Source: Hemibagrus wyckioides
Taxonomy: Eukaryota; Chordata; Actinopteri; Siluriformes; Bagridae
Length of the DNA stretch: 64,000 bases
Direction: 5' to 3'
Assembly: GCF_019097595.1 (NCBI RefSeq)
Contig: NC_080735.1
Span: forward strand, 15,415,917 to 15,479,916
The notes beneath the pieces were generated by a model. It saw only the letters and a list, made by a program, of their open reading frames with translations. It had not been told where the DNA came from and ran no database searches. Shown here one piece after another: positions 26,271 to 36,424 of this stretch. Each line of letters begins with the position of its first letter. Within the stretch, counting starts at the first letter, position 1. The position numbers and the translations under genes were made by a program.

Positions 26271-27044
26271 TGCATTATGAATATTTCATGTGGGATACAT
26301 TAATATCCTCTTTTTTCCTCCAAAAACAATTGTCTGTTGTCATTGACTGATGTAAAATAGTCACAGGCTGAATTGTGATGAGCAGAATTGGGTTGTGTTC
26401 CAGTGCTGTTCTTTTTTCCTTTGCTCTTACAGACTTGTCCTTGATGCTTTGCCTTCTGCAGATATTCGTCACATTCTTAAGGCCTCCATTAACACTTTAT
26501 CAGCTCAAGCTGATGGTAAGGTGGCTGTTTGCAGTGTTAGCCTCAGAGAAAAAAGGGAATGACATAATATGTCTGTAGACCTCTGATTTATTTATTATTT
26601 TTTAACAAACCACACTGTCAGTTCACTAATCAGACCACAGAGGGTAAATAAAATGAAAAATCTATGAAAGACTGAAAAATCTTCCTTTTCTGAGCTACTG
26701 TTTCTAGCCCCGTAGCTAGTCTTTGGTCTAATGAGCTGCCTTCAGCAAACTCATTTACATAAATGCCATGTGATTGGATAAACCATAACAGAGGATCTGC
26801 TGGATTCCTGTTAAGCAACTTGGAATCTTTTTTTTGAATACAGTTATCTGGATTTTTCTCAAGATCGGCTGGTTCAGTCTGCTGAAATACTTCTGCATCC
26901 TGACCCCTTTTGGAGTTAGAGCCTTCTTTTAATTCCTGATGTAATCATTTGAAAATGTACCTGATATTTTGTGTCAACCTTCCAACATCCATATTTCCAG
27001 ATCTCCTGACAGCAGCGGAGATCATCAGCCTCAAGATTTGGTAT

Positions 27045-27305
27045 GTTATGCATTCTGATATGCTTTTCAGCATAGTTGTAAAGAGTGGTTAGATGAGTTT
27101 AATTAACCTTCTAGCCATGCTCCTCTGGTATCTCATGTGTTTCTGCCTGCGGCATTTGCTGGATGTTTTTTGTTTTTAGCACCATTCTGTGTAACCTCTA
27201 GACACCACTATGTGAAAATCCAAGGGGTTTGAAATGCTTAAATGCTGCAAAAAGCCTATCTGACACCAAGAAGCCCGTTCTGATGTTTGATGTTTATCTG
27301 TTAAT
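27045..27305 (+). repeat. TTCTGAGATGCTTTT-family repeat (copy 3, longest)
   Basis: Gttatgcattctgatatgctttt, ttgtaaagagtggttag, ctggatgttttttgtttttagcaccattctgtgtaa and cccgttctgatgtttgatgtt follow the family order over about 260 bases. Confidence 0.7.
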
Positions 27306-27334
27306 GAATTTAATAAAGGTTTACATTGCATTTA

Positions 27335-27506
27335 CAGTATTTGCCAGACACCCTTATCCAGAGCAATTTACATTATCTCATTTCATACAACTGAGCAACT
27401 GAGGGTTGAGGGCCTTGCTAGAGGGCCCAAGCTTGGTGGACCGGGGATTCAAACTCATGACCTGCCAGTAGTCCAACACCTTAACCACTAAGCTACCACA
27501 TTGATA
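27335..27506 (-). repeat. tRNA-derived SINE, minus-strand copy
   Basis: The reverse complement begins tggtagcttagtggttaagg (A box), then gtcatgagtttgaatcccc (B box), ggccctctagcaaggccc and the tail ctctggataagggtgtctgg with aaatgcaatgtaaa. Confidence 0.85.
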
Positions 27507-27764
27507 AGAATGAGGGGTAAGTAGGTTTGGTCTGCTATGCTGCTGAACAAGTAAAGATACTTACATGCTCAGACATAGAGGTATTAAGAACCATGCAGCT
27601 GCTGCAGAAGGTAAAGTAAGACGAACCCCACCATAGCAGACCTATACAGGTGGTGTTGGAGAAGACGAGGGTAAAATGATGACTTTTGAGACAGTCAGAA
27701 TGCCGAAGATTTACACAGATGGAGAAGTAACATTTAGAAAAAAACATAAGCATGAAAAATACAG

Positions 27765-27935
27765 TGGAAGTGGTTAAGGCATTGGTCTACTGATTGGAAG
27801 GTTGTGAGTTTAAGTCCCAGGACCTCTAAGCTGCCATTGCTGGGCCCTTGACCAATGCCCTTAACCCTCCACTGCACATTTGTATAATTAGACAAATGTA
27901 GGTTGCTCTATATAATGGTGCCATAAATATATGCA
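27765..27935 (+). repeat. tRNA-derived SINE, plus-strand copy
   Basis: Agtggttaaggcattggtct (A box region), gttgtgagtttaagtcccagg (B box region), then gctgggcccttgaccaatgccc and ttgctctatataatggtgcc. It faces the minus-strand copy 260 bases to its left. Confidence 0.8.
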
Positions 27936-29290
27936 TAGTTGCCACATCTTTTTCTACCATCCTTCAATATTCTACTTCTACTTCAATATTTTGCCACTAT
28001 TCCTCAGTTCTATGCATTTTTCCCGCTGGCATCTGTCAGAAATGTCCTGAATGTATCTGATCCTTGCATGTGAATGTGCTGATGGCAGCCTCAGACTATG
28101 ACAGTGTACATCTGGACTGTTTGTGTCAACTGTATGCTGCTGTCTCCTGACTCTTCTCCACTCCCAAGAATCAGCATCTGATCTTCGTCATCTGAAGGAA
28201 TAATTTACAATCTGAAAATTTAGACCTTGTGGTAAGATTCTGCGGTTTAATTATATGTGGGATAATTATGATGTGACTTCTCTGATCTACATGTCCTGTG
28301 CTTTGGGTTGTATACAAGACTATGAGAAAGTGCCTGACAGATATATTGGTCATGGTATTTACCCCACCCCGATTCACATTAAAATATTGGCCACATGTTT
28401 AGTGATTCTGCCGCTAATTGCTGCTGTATTTTCAGTTTTCCTTTCAGACATTCAGCATCATGTTACTAAGAAGTCCAGCATAGTTGTAATGGAGGCAGCA
28501 CATGTTGGAAGCATTCGCTCTGAGTTACAGCAGAGACTTCACTCAGCTAGTTGGCGATCTTTCAGATGAGGAGGTGACAAGCGTGAGATGTTGATGCCAG
28601 CATTAGCATGAAAGGTCAAGCTTTTTGCAGACTGATCTATTCGAGTCAAGTATACAGGTGAGAGAGATGGATGGACTAAAAAGTTGCTGCTTCAGGCAAG
28701 GTCTCAATCCCCATGGTGCGTCTGTTAGCAGGTTGTTGCATAGCATTGTGGGTAATGTAGGAAAACGCTAGCCAAAGGCAAAATCGACTGACTTTTGATT
28801 TCAATAGAATTTACTTCCAACAAAAACCTTAGAGCAAAAGAATCAATTTGGTAAAAGTCTTTGTATCCTCTCAGTTGTAATATTTATTATTTAATACATT
28901 TCATTTCAACTTTTTGGTAATCATTTTATTTGTAGATAAATGTCAGGAAGGTTTTATTACCGTTTGTTTAATGTCATGTGGTTATGTCATGTGTTTCCCC
29001 TACCTGTGTTGTGCCACACCCCTCTTATTGTTCTGTTTCCTGCCTTGTCACCTGTTTCCCATTATTCCTAATACGTTGCCCTATTTATACTTGCCCTTTT
29101 GTATCTGTAATTATAATAATAAGAAGAAGATATAGCATTTTATAACCTTAGTTTATCCTGAATATCAAATTATTATGAAAAAAGGAATACGCAGTCAGTC
29201 TGATTACATACAAAGAAATGACAGTTTATTTTTTGAGTAAAATTATTACGTTTCTTACAAGCAATGCAATTTCATTGCTTCTAGTAAACT
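27936..29290. other. intergenic, no gene recognised
   Basis: A 104-codon open frame at 28255-28569 contains one hydrophobic stretch but no recognisable domain, splice context or homology, so I do not call it. 28960-29130 (tcatgtgtttcccctacctg, ccttgtcacctgtttccc, ccctatttatacttgccc) resembles a piece of a fish LTR-type repeat. Confidence 0.4.
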
Positions 29291-29292
29291 TC

Positions 29293-29513
29293 ATTTGTTG
29301 TTCTTTCAGCTGATCCCTATTTGGGGTCGCCACAGCGGATCATTTGGTCCACATGATTCGCTTTGGTGAAGGTTTTTCCCTGCCCTTCCTGACGCAACCC
29401 TCCCATTTAATCCGGGCTAGGGACCATTACTGAGAGTTAACTCTTCAGTGGCTGGATTTAGCGCCCTGCCCGGGAATCGAACCGGGATCCTGCTGCTGTA
29501 CCACCAGGAGGCT
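29293..29513 (-). repeat. tRNA-derived SINE with intact B box
   Basis: The reverse complement starts gcctcctggtggtacagcag, contains GGTTCGATTCC (perfect pol III B box), a body with gcgctaaatccagccactg, and the tail gatccgctgtggcgacccc ... cagctgaaagaacaacaaatg, a DANA-like 3' end. Confidence 0.85.
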
Positions 29514-29554
29514 GTTTAATTTAAACTTTAGATATTACTGTATATTACTGTATA

Positions 29555-29690
29555 TAAAGCATTTGCTGCTCATCGCACTTCTGGTTAAATGCTAAACTGC
29601 ATTTCGTTGCCTTGTACTTGTACATGTGTAATGATAAAGTTGAATCTAATCTAATCTCGTCTAATGTAATCTAATTTAAAAGTTTGAGAT
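29555..29690 (+). repeat. retroelement 3' tail with CTAAT tandem repeats
   Basis: Ctgcatttcgttgccttgta, cttgtacatgtgtaatgataaagttgaat and then (ctaat)n. A reverse-oriented counterpart of the tail lies at 45548-45600. Confidence 0.7.
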
Positions 29691-32600
29691 TAGATTGAAC
29701 GATGTCGAGTGAGCGTGATCGAAGTATTAATATATTCACGTAGTATTAATATAAACCAGTTACAGTGTGAAATCTGATGCTGATGGGAAACACACTATAA
29801 CTGAAGTGTTACATTCAGGTGATTAAAACACACATGGTAGAACAGTGCAGTGATAATGTGTCTTTAACAAAACACTAGTATTGTATGATTCTTAGCTCAT
29901 GTGTGAGTTCAGTGTTTGTTCTTTATTTTATTCAGGGAATTAAATATACTCGCTCGAATCATGTTTAATGTAATGCAATATTTTTCTTTATCTTGATCCT
30001 ATGACACCAAAATTTGGCAAAAGATGACAAGACGCTGTTTACAAACATGATTAGGAGCAATAAAATACATATTTCATTTGCTAGATTCAACATAGTTAAT
30101 TCTGCAAGTTGTGTGTCAAGCTAGCTAATGTAGAGCATTAGGTATATATAGAGAGACAAAAGAATTGCTTTGTGAAAAAACTTTGTGTCATGTTCTAAAA
30201 ACACAGCATGGCTTATTTTCTTATTTTTAAACTCGCAGTAACCATCAGTGCTTCAAATCTGATTATATGCTTGATTCGACTGGTATAAAAGTCAGAACAG
30301 CCAGATTCAGTCTTCATTACTTATTCACAGGATTAAGGAAAGCACTTCTACATGAGCTGTGCAAATTAGCCATGTTAGCTTTACCTCAATCAACATCATC
30401 TATTGACTGTGGATAGCTGGATAGGTTTCAGTAACGATTTAGTCAAACATGCTAATGATTAAGTTTAATATGCCTTGTACACCGATCAAGGTCAGTGTTC
30501 GTAGGCTGCCTGGAATCAGACTAAATTAGATGGTAATTCTCATCCGACCCAGCCGAGCGGATAGACAGATTTATCTGTTTGTTATAAGACCGAGCGTGTA
30601 ATTAATCACAACAGAAAGCGACGTCTCCTGCATATGATCCGACTTCGACATTGAAAGTCGAGCCGCACAAAGCCGTGCACAAACATCAAAGCCCTCTCGT
30701 GCAGGCTTTTAATAAATAACACATGCACTTACAGGCAAACCACATACATCATTCAGTTCAGTTCAATGATATTTGTATAGCGCATTTACCAGCAGACATT
30801 GTCTCACAGAAGCTTTGCAGAAATATAAAAATTTAGAATAGAAAAAATATGTCTCATGTGAAAACATGAAGAAAATGAAGATGTGAAAGAATAAAAAAAA
30901 AAAAAAAAATCACATGTGAAAATAAATTAATAATGCATAATGAATCACTCGTGAAAATAAGTAACTTGCGTATAAAGTATTACATGTGAAACATGAACCA
31001 TGTTTTTTTATTTTTTTAAATCACATGGGAAACCATGGGAAATGTCACATGTTAAATAAATCTGAAAAATAAAAATAAAACAACATGTAGAAAAAAACCC
31101 CCAAATGAATCATATTAAGAAAATCATGTGAAAATGAATTCATTGTGTGTGGAAAAAATAAAATAAAGTTTAGAAAATATGGAAACATATAAAGCTGATT
31201 AATGTTAACTTTTCTGTTTGTAATGGAGTTTTGCCTGTGAAGGACTGAGGAAGAGGACAAAAGCTTCACATATTGGATTTCCACTTGATCTAAACATGGC
31301 AGCATTACTAACACACACACACACACAGAGGTTAGCATCACACAAAGATGGTTAAAACGATTGTGTTGACCTCTGTGTGCAATAAAGGACAAAACCTCAA
31401 ATCATCTTCCTCGTGAAGGGAACATAGTAAGAGAATAAGGGCGAAGGACGAAACTTGAGATAGAGACGCCGTGGCTGTGGAAAAAGAAGTTCTTGCGTGA
31501 GCTCGCCACAAATAGCGCTTGGTATCAAAATACCGTAAAGCGACGTGTCAAAACACAACCCATTCGCTCTCTATCTCTGGAAATGCAGAGTCAGCACAGT
31601 GAAGGTATAGCCGGAAATAGATTAGCAGAGAAAAAATGCTTTTACTGGAAGGAAAGTTGAGGTCTAGGGCTGGGTTATAAGAATGTTTTTACACTCTCAC
31701 AGAATGTGCTGGAATTTGGTGAAGCAATTCATTGTCACATGAATTTTACAAGCACAATTAATTTTGTGAGTCAAGTGTTGGGTTTAAGTCGAACAATTCA
31801 TTTGCTGATCATTACATGGGAAAACTAAATCCCACATTTGGTGGTATGAACTTCCCCTTCATGCCGAGCGCAGTGAGCCGAGCTGCACAGCGGGCACAGC
31901 AACCCTACAGCAGCCACTACAGTGCTCATCTTTGCCTTGTCATGTTTTCCTATGTTTTGTTTGGATTCATGTCACATCTCTGCCCTTGTATTGTCCTTGC
32001 TGGTCGCTCTCACCTGCTTTGAGTTTTCTCGCTGTCTTGTAATAGATGCTTAGTATTTGTATGTTTACACACAAACATATCCCTCAATACCAAGCCTTTT
32101 GTCCATGTCAGTTTTGATCTTTCCTGTCCTCGTATAGCCTGCTCGTTGTTCTCCTGATCTACTTCCGGGTTTAGATTTACCCTCATGTTTTTTCGACTGA
32201 CTGATATTGTTATTGATTATATTAAAGATTCTCCATGTGCGCTTGCATCCTTTGTGAGATTGTGATGAAATAAGGATGACTGAGTGTATTTTATTTTAAT
32301 GTATTTGTACATACATTTCTGAAAATATTGTCAATTTGACACGCGATATGAATTTTCACAACAAAATAATGTTCAGACTTTCATTTATTCACGGTACTTT
32401 GTACCGTGAAAAAGCAATGTGTCAAAGGCGTAATAAGTAAGTAAATCATTCAGTTAATGAATCAATTCAAATTTATTTGTACAAATCTTGTCACAAACCA
32501 GCTTTACAGAAATTAATAAAAATATATAAAAATGTATCTCTAATGAGCAGAGGTGATTATGGCAAAGAAAACTTTAGATGAGTTTTTTCTTTCTCTTCAA

Positions 32601-33330
32601 CTTCAGCAAGTCGAGCTACTTTTACCAACACGAAGCTCACAAAGTTTTTTCCTTCTCTTAAACTTCAGCAACTTGCCAACCATAACAATGTTTTTGTTTT
32701 TAACTGAGTAATATATATAACTTTTTATCACCTTTTAATGTTTTGAAGCATCTAGGAAACAAGTTAGATCCTGTTTTTCCTTATGCTACAGCAGTTGTAT
32801 ACACCATCCTGAAATCTTTCTAATTAAGATATATATGAATCGAAATACTGTTTTTACCTCAAACAAACTCGACATGTTTGTGACATTTTCTGTTTTTTTG
32901 GCCATTTATTTGCAACTGTATCTATAACAAAACCATTTGAATCAACTGTAAAGCAAGCAGAGAAACCAGTCCTGTTTAAGCTTTCAGACCTCCATGTCTT
33001 TTCACTATTATAAGCTGTAAATTATCGGCTGAATAAATCACAGCGTTAGAGTTTGGCAGGTCCATCTGTCAAAGCACTCATTTTCCGTCTGTCTTTCTGG
33101 AGCATAAGTCTCTCGAGTGGTGATGTGTTTTTCTTTTCATTAAGCCATATTCAATTTGTGCCTATTTTTATGAGCCATTGTGGTGCTTATACTCCCCCCC
33201 CCTTAAAAAGAGCTAAATCTAACTCTAATCTTAAACTCAGTTACCACAAGTAAACATTTGAGCTCTCTTAATTTGTATTTATTTATCGTCGTAAATATCA
33301 CTCCATCTTTCCTCAGCTGTATTGCTCCAT
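29691..33330. other. intergenic, no gene recognised
   Basis: Contains small AATTGAATT-family tails (30750-30835 and 32455-32515, minus strand). 30540-30720 is GC-balanced (gacccagccgagcggatag, gtcgagccgcacaaagccg). 31860-32240 (ccttgtcatgttttcctatg, tgctcgttgttctcctgatc, attatattaaagattctcc) looks like an LTR-type or retroelement 3' segment. No coding signal. Confidence 0.4.
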
Positions 33331-33339
33331 CTTTCCAAC

Positions 33340-34615
33340 ACACTATCTTTCTAACTGCATTTCCTCTGCACCATCACCTTATCTTCTCTCCAATTCATCA
33401 TTCCTCTTCACCATCACTTCATCTTTCCTCCACACCACCATTCCTCTGTACCAACACCTTCTTTCCTCCACTCCACCATTCCTCTGCACCATCACCTCAT
33501 CTTTTCTCCACTCCACCATTCCTCTGCACCATCACCTCATCTTTTCTCCACTTCACCATTCCTCTGCACCATCACCTCATCTTTTCTCCACTCCACCATT
33601 CCTCTGCACCATCACCTCATCTTTTCTCCACTCCACCATTCCTCTGCACCATCACCTCATCTTTTCTCCACACCACCATTCCTCTGCACCATCACCTCAT
33701 CTTTTCTCCACTCCACCATTCCTCTGCACCATCACCTCATCTTTCCTCCACTCCACCATTCCTCTGCACCATCACCTCATCTTTCCTCCACTCCACCATT
33801 CCTCTGCACCATCACCTCATCTTTTCTCCACTCCACCATTCCTCTGCACCATCACCTCATCTTTCCTCCACTCCACCATTCCTCTGCACCATCACCTCAT
33901 CTTTTCTCCACTTCACCATTCCTCTGCACCATCACCTCATCTTTCCTCCACTCCACCATTCCTCTGCACCATCACCTCATCTTTTCTCCACTCCACCATT
34001 CCTCTGCACCATCCCTCTACCTTTCTTCCATTCCACCATTCTGCTTCACCATCATTCCATTCTACCATCACTCCACCATTCCGCTTCACCATCATTCCAT
34101 TCTTCCTCCACTCTACCATCACTCCACCATTCCTCTTCATCATTTCATCTTTCCTCCACTCTACTATTCCTCTGCACCATCGCGCTATCATTTCCTCCAC
34201 ACCATCCCTCTACACCATCACCTCATCTTTTCTTCACTCCACCATTCCTCTGCACCATCACCTCATCTTTCATCCACTCCACCATTCCTCTGCACCATCA
34301 CCTTATGTTTCATCCACTCCACCATTCTGCTTCACCATCTTTCCTCTATACCTCTACTCTGTCTTTCCTCTGCACCATCACTCCATCTTTCCAATGCACC
34401 ATCATTCCATTTTTCTTCCATTTCACCATTCCTCTAAACCATAACTCCATCTTTTCGTCCACTTCACCATTCCTCTAGACCATCAATCCATCTTTCCAAT
34501 GCACCATCACTCCATCTTTCTTCCATTCCACCATTCCTCTAAACCATAACTCCATCTTTTCGTCCACTCCACCATTCCTCTGCACCATCACTCCATCTTT
34601 CCTCCACTGCATCAC
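33340..34615. repeat. 40-bp minisatellite, pyrimidine-rich on the plus strand
   Basis: The core 33481-34010 repeats an exact 40-bp unit containing CTCTGCACCATCACCTCATC and then ttttctccactccaccatt, with few substitutions. Flanks are degenerate versions of the same unit. The unit has about one G per 40 bases on the + strand. Because it lacks stops in the frames it cycles through, it creates a false 406-codon open frame. Confidence 0.96.
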
Positions 34616-34619
34616 TCGC

Positions 34620-35539
34620 ATCACATCTTCCACTGACAGCTATATAACTGCTGCATTTGTGCCTATCTATCACAGCCTCCCCAATTAGATGTGGAATCCA
34701 GAGCCTCATTAGCTGCTCCATGTAGGACGATTCCTCCTGTTCCCCAGACGTAGCCATTCCCCCTCCCTCGTCCCATTAATGAGACACACTCCGTTTACAC
34801 CGTGCTCCCAATTACCCAGTGGAAGCTCGATGGAGTACAGAATGGGGCCTGTCAGGTTTGTTGGCAGATCTTCAGAAAAAAAAAAAGTTTTCCCCCGGAC
34901 CATGATGCATCCAGGGGGATTCTGAGGAGGTGAGCGTGACACAGAGCATCTGCTGACCGACTTTCACATCGGTGTCAGAGCAGAACCCTGAAAGCACAAC
35001 ACACACACACACACCTTGCTGTTTGTCTTCATTTATAGTCAGGAAATTAGCAGGTATCTGTTTATGCCTCAAGCGGTATGAGCTTAATGCCCTCAGTGGA
35101 TAAGCCACTGATTATAGATGAAGAGTTCGGGTGTTAATGCTAGGAAATGATTAACAATAATTATTACAGGAAGCTGACTCCCACTCATTTGTGTTTATAT
35201 ATAATCATTAATTAAGACTCTTTTGTTTGTTTATGACTGAGTACAACAGCCCGGTGATGATATATGCATAGTTAAATCTTACAATCTTATTATGCAGGAA
35301 TAATTGCAGCCACAGCAGAATGACAAAGAATGTGAAAGAGATGTGCGAGTTGTGATGTGGAATCAATTAGTGCTGTTCTATATCTTTGCCTCAATCTAAA
35401 TTTATCTTCTTGTGTATCATCGCATATTGTCAGTCAATACATGCTGCCACAGTATGTATTCACAATAAACAAACAAAGAAAAATCATTTCTTCTTTAGCA
35501 TTTTGTGTCATTGAGCCATTAAGTGTCCTGCTGAAAGAG
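34620..35539. other. intergenic, upstream of pudp; possible regulatory stretch
   Basis: 34660-34860 is GC-balanced with ccccaattagatg, ctcattagctgctcc, cccattaatgagac and cccaattaccc, a density of ATTA sites suggestive of a conserved enhancer. A short CA run lies near 35000. No coding signal. Confidence 0.3.
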
Positions 35540-35898
35540 AAGCGGATCACTGCAACTACATTTCCCATAATCCACTGCGGAAGAAAATGTTGGACTGCTA
35601 AAAGTATCTCAGAGTTTCGACCGTTCAAACTGTTCAAACTAGACACGTTTTTAACTTAAACAGTTAGGTTTTAGGATTCATTAGAGTGAGGAAATGACTG
35701 TGAAATTGATTCATTGCAATTAATTCATTTAATAACAAATTATAGTTTAAATTCCGCATTTCTTGTTTCGGTTTAAGTCTTGTTTGGCCACCATATTTGT
35801 CAGTGTAATGGACCGTCGCACGCTTTTCCTATGAGCTAGTATATGATTAGAAGAGATTATGGTTTTTTTTGAATGAAAATAAAGTTTACTGGTTTACG
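35540..35898 (+). promoter_or_regulatory. presumed pudp promoter and 5'UTR with a ZNF143/THAP11-like site
   Basis: At 35555-35573 the sequence ACTACATTTCCCATAATCC resembles the ACTACAnnTCCCA core of the ZNF143/THAP11 motif common in vertebrate housekeeping promoters. It is about 330 bases upstream of the pudp ATG on the same strand. GGCCACCATATTTG near 35787 is a weak YY1-like match. There is no TATA box at an evident position and no strong CpG island. The transcription start cannot be placed from sequence alone. Confidence 0.4.
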
Positions 35899-35956
35899 AT
35901 GGCATCTTATAAACCAGTCTCGCATGTGCTTTTCGACATGGACGGGTTGTTATTAG
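35899..35956 (+). CDS. pudp: pudp coding exon 1 (start codon and HAD motif I)
   Basis: The exon encodes M1 to L19 plus the first base of D20. It contains the HAD nucleophile motif DMDG at residues 13-16, followed by three leucines as in PUDP orthologues. The start context is acgATGG, a favourable Kozak context. The donor is TAG|GTGGGT. A competing GTGAGG lies 4 bases downstream but would shift the frame against exon 2, so the first site was chosen. This exon is too short to appear as a long open reading frame and was found by looking for motif I upstream of exon 2. Confidence 0.93.
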
Positions 35957-36386
35957 GTGGGTGAGGTGTTTATTTGCTCGAAGAGTTTTCGTGGTTACCG
36001 GTTTCTGTGCTGTTAGCTGTAACACGAATTAAAAAAAATATTATATTGATGTCATTGCCGATATATATATATATTTTTTTTTAAACAGCTTTTTGGGTCT
36101 GAAAATGATATATACCTAAAAATAGATTCTCCTTGCACCCAATTGACGGACGTTCACCTGGACACTTCCGCCTTTGAAGCCGTCTATTTGGGTTGAATCC
36201 TAAATGGCTCACTACGTCCTATACACGCGCACTACGTAGCTTATGACGTAACGACGTCACCGCCTTATCTAGTGCACTACATGTCTGATGGCAATCAATA
36301 TTGGTTTCAGCCTTGATATTCCTGGCTGATGTGTTTTTTGTGCTGGATTGTGAACCTGTTCCTTTAGCTCCCTTTAGTAGGTTTAA

Positions 36387-36424
<38 letters not shown>

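Noticed and set aside
28255..28569. 104-codon frame with a hydrophobic segment
   Set aside because: A single hydrophobic stretch is weak evidence; no homology recognised and no gene structure around it.
29440..29513. Possible functional tRNA gene (perfect B box)
   Set aside because: It continues into a SINE body and a DANA-like tail, and no full cloverleaf with a proper anticodon arm could be drawn.
33258..34478. 406-codon plus-strand open frame rich in H, P, S, F and L
   Set aside because: Entirely produced by the 40-bp minisatellite, which has no stop in any of the three frames it cycles through. No start context, splice sites or domain.
35961..35966. Alternative pudp exon 1 donor GTGAGG
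   Set aside because: A better donor by sequence, but using it adds four bases and shifts exon 2 out of frame, losing the DTERLY junction typical of the family.
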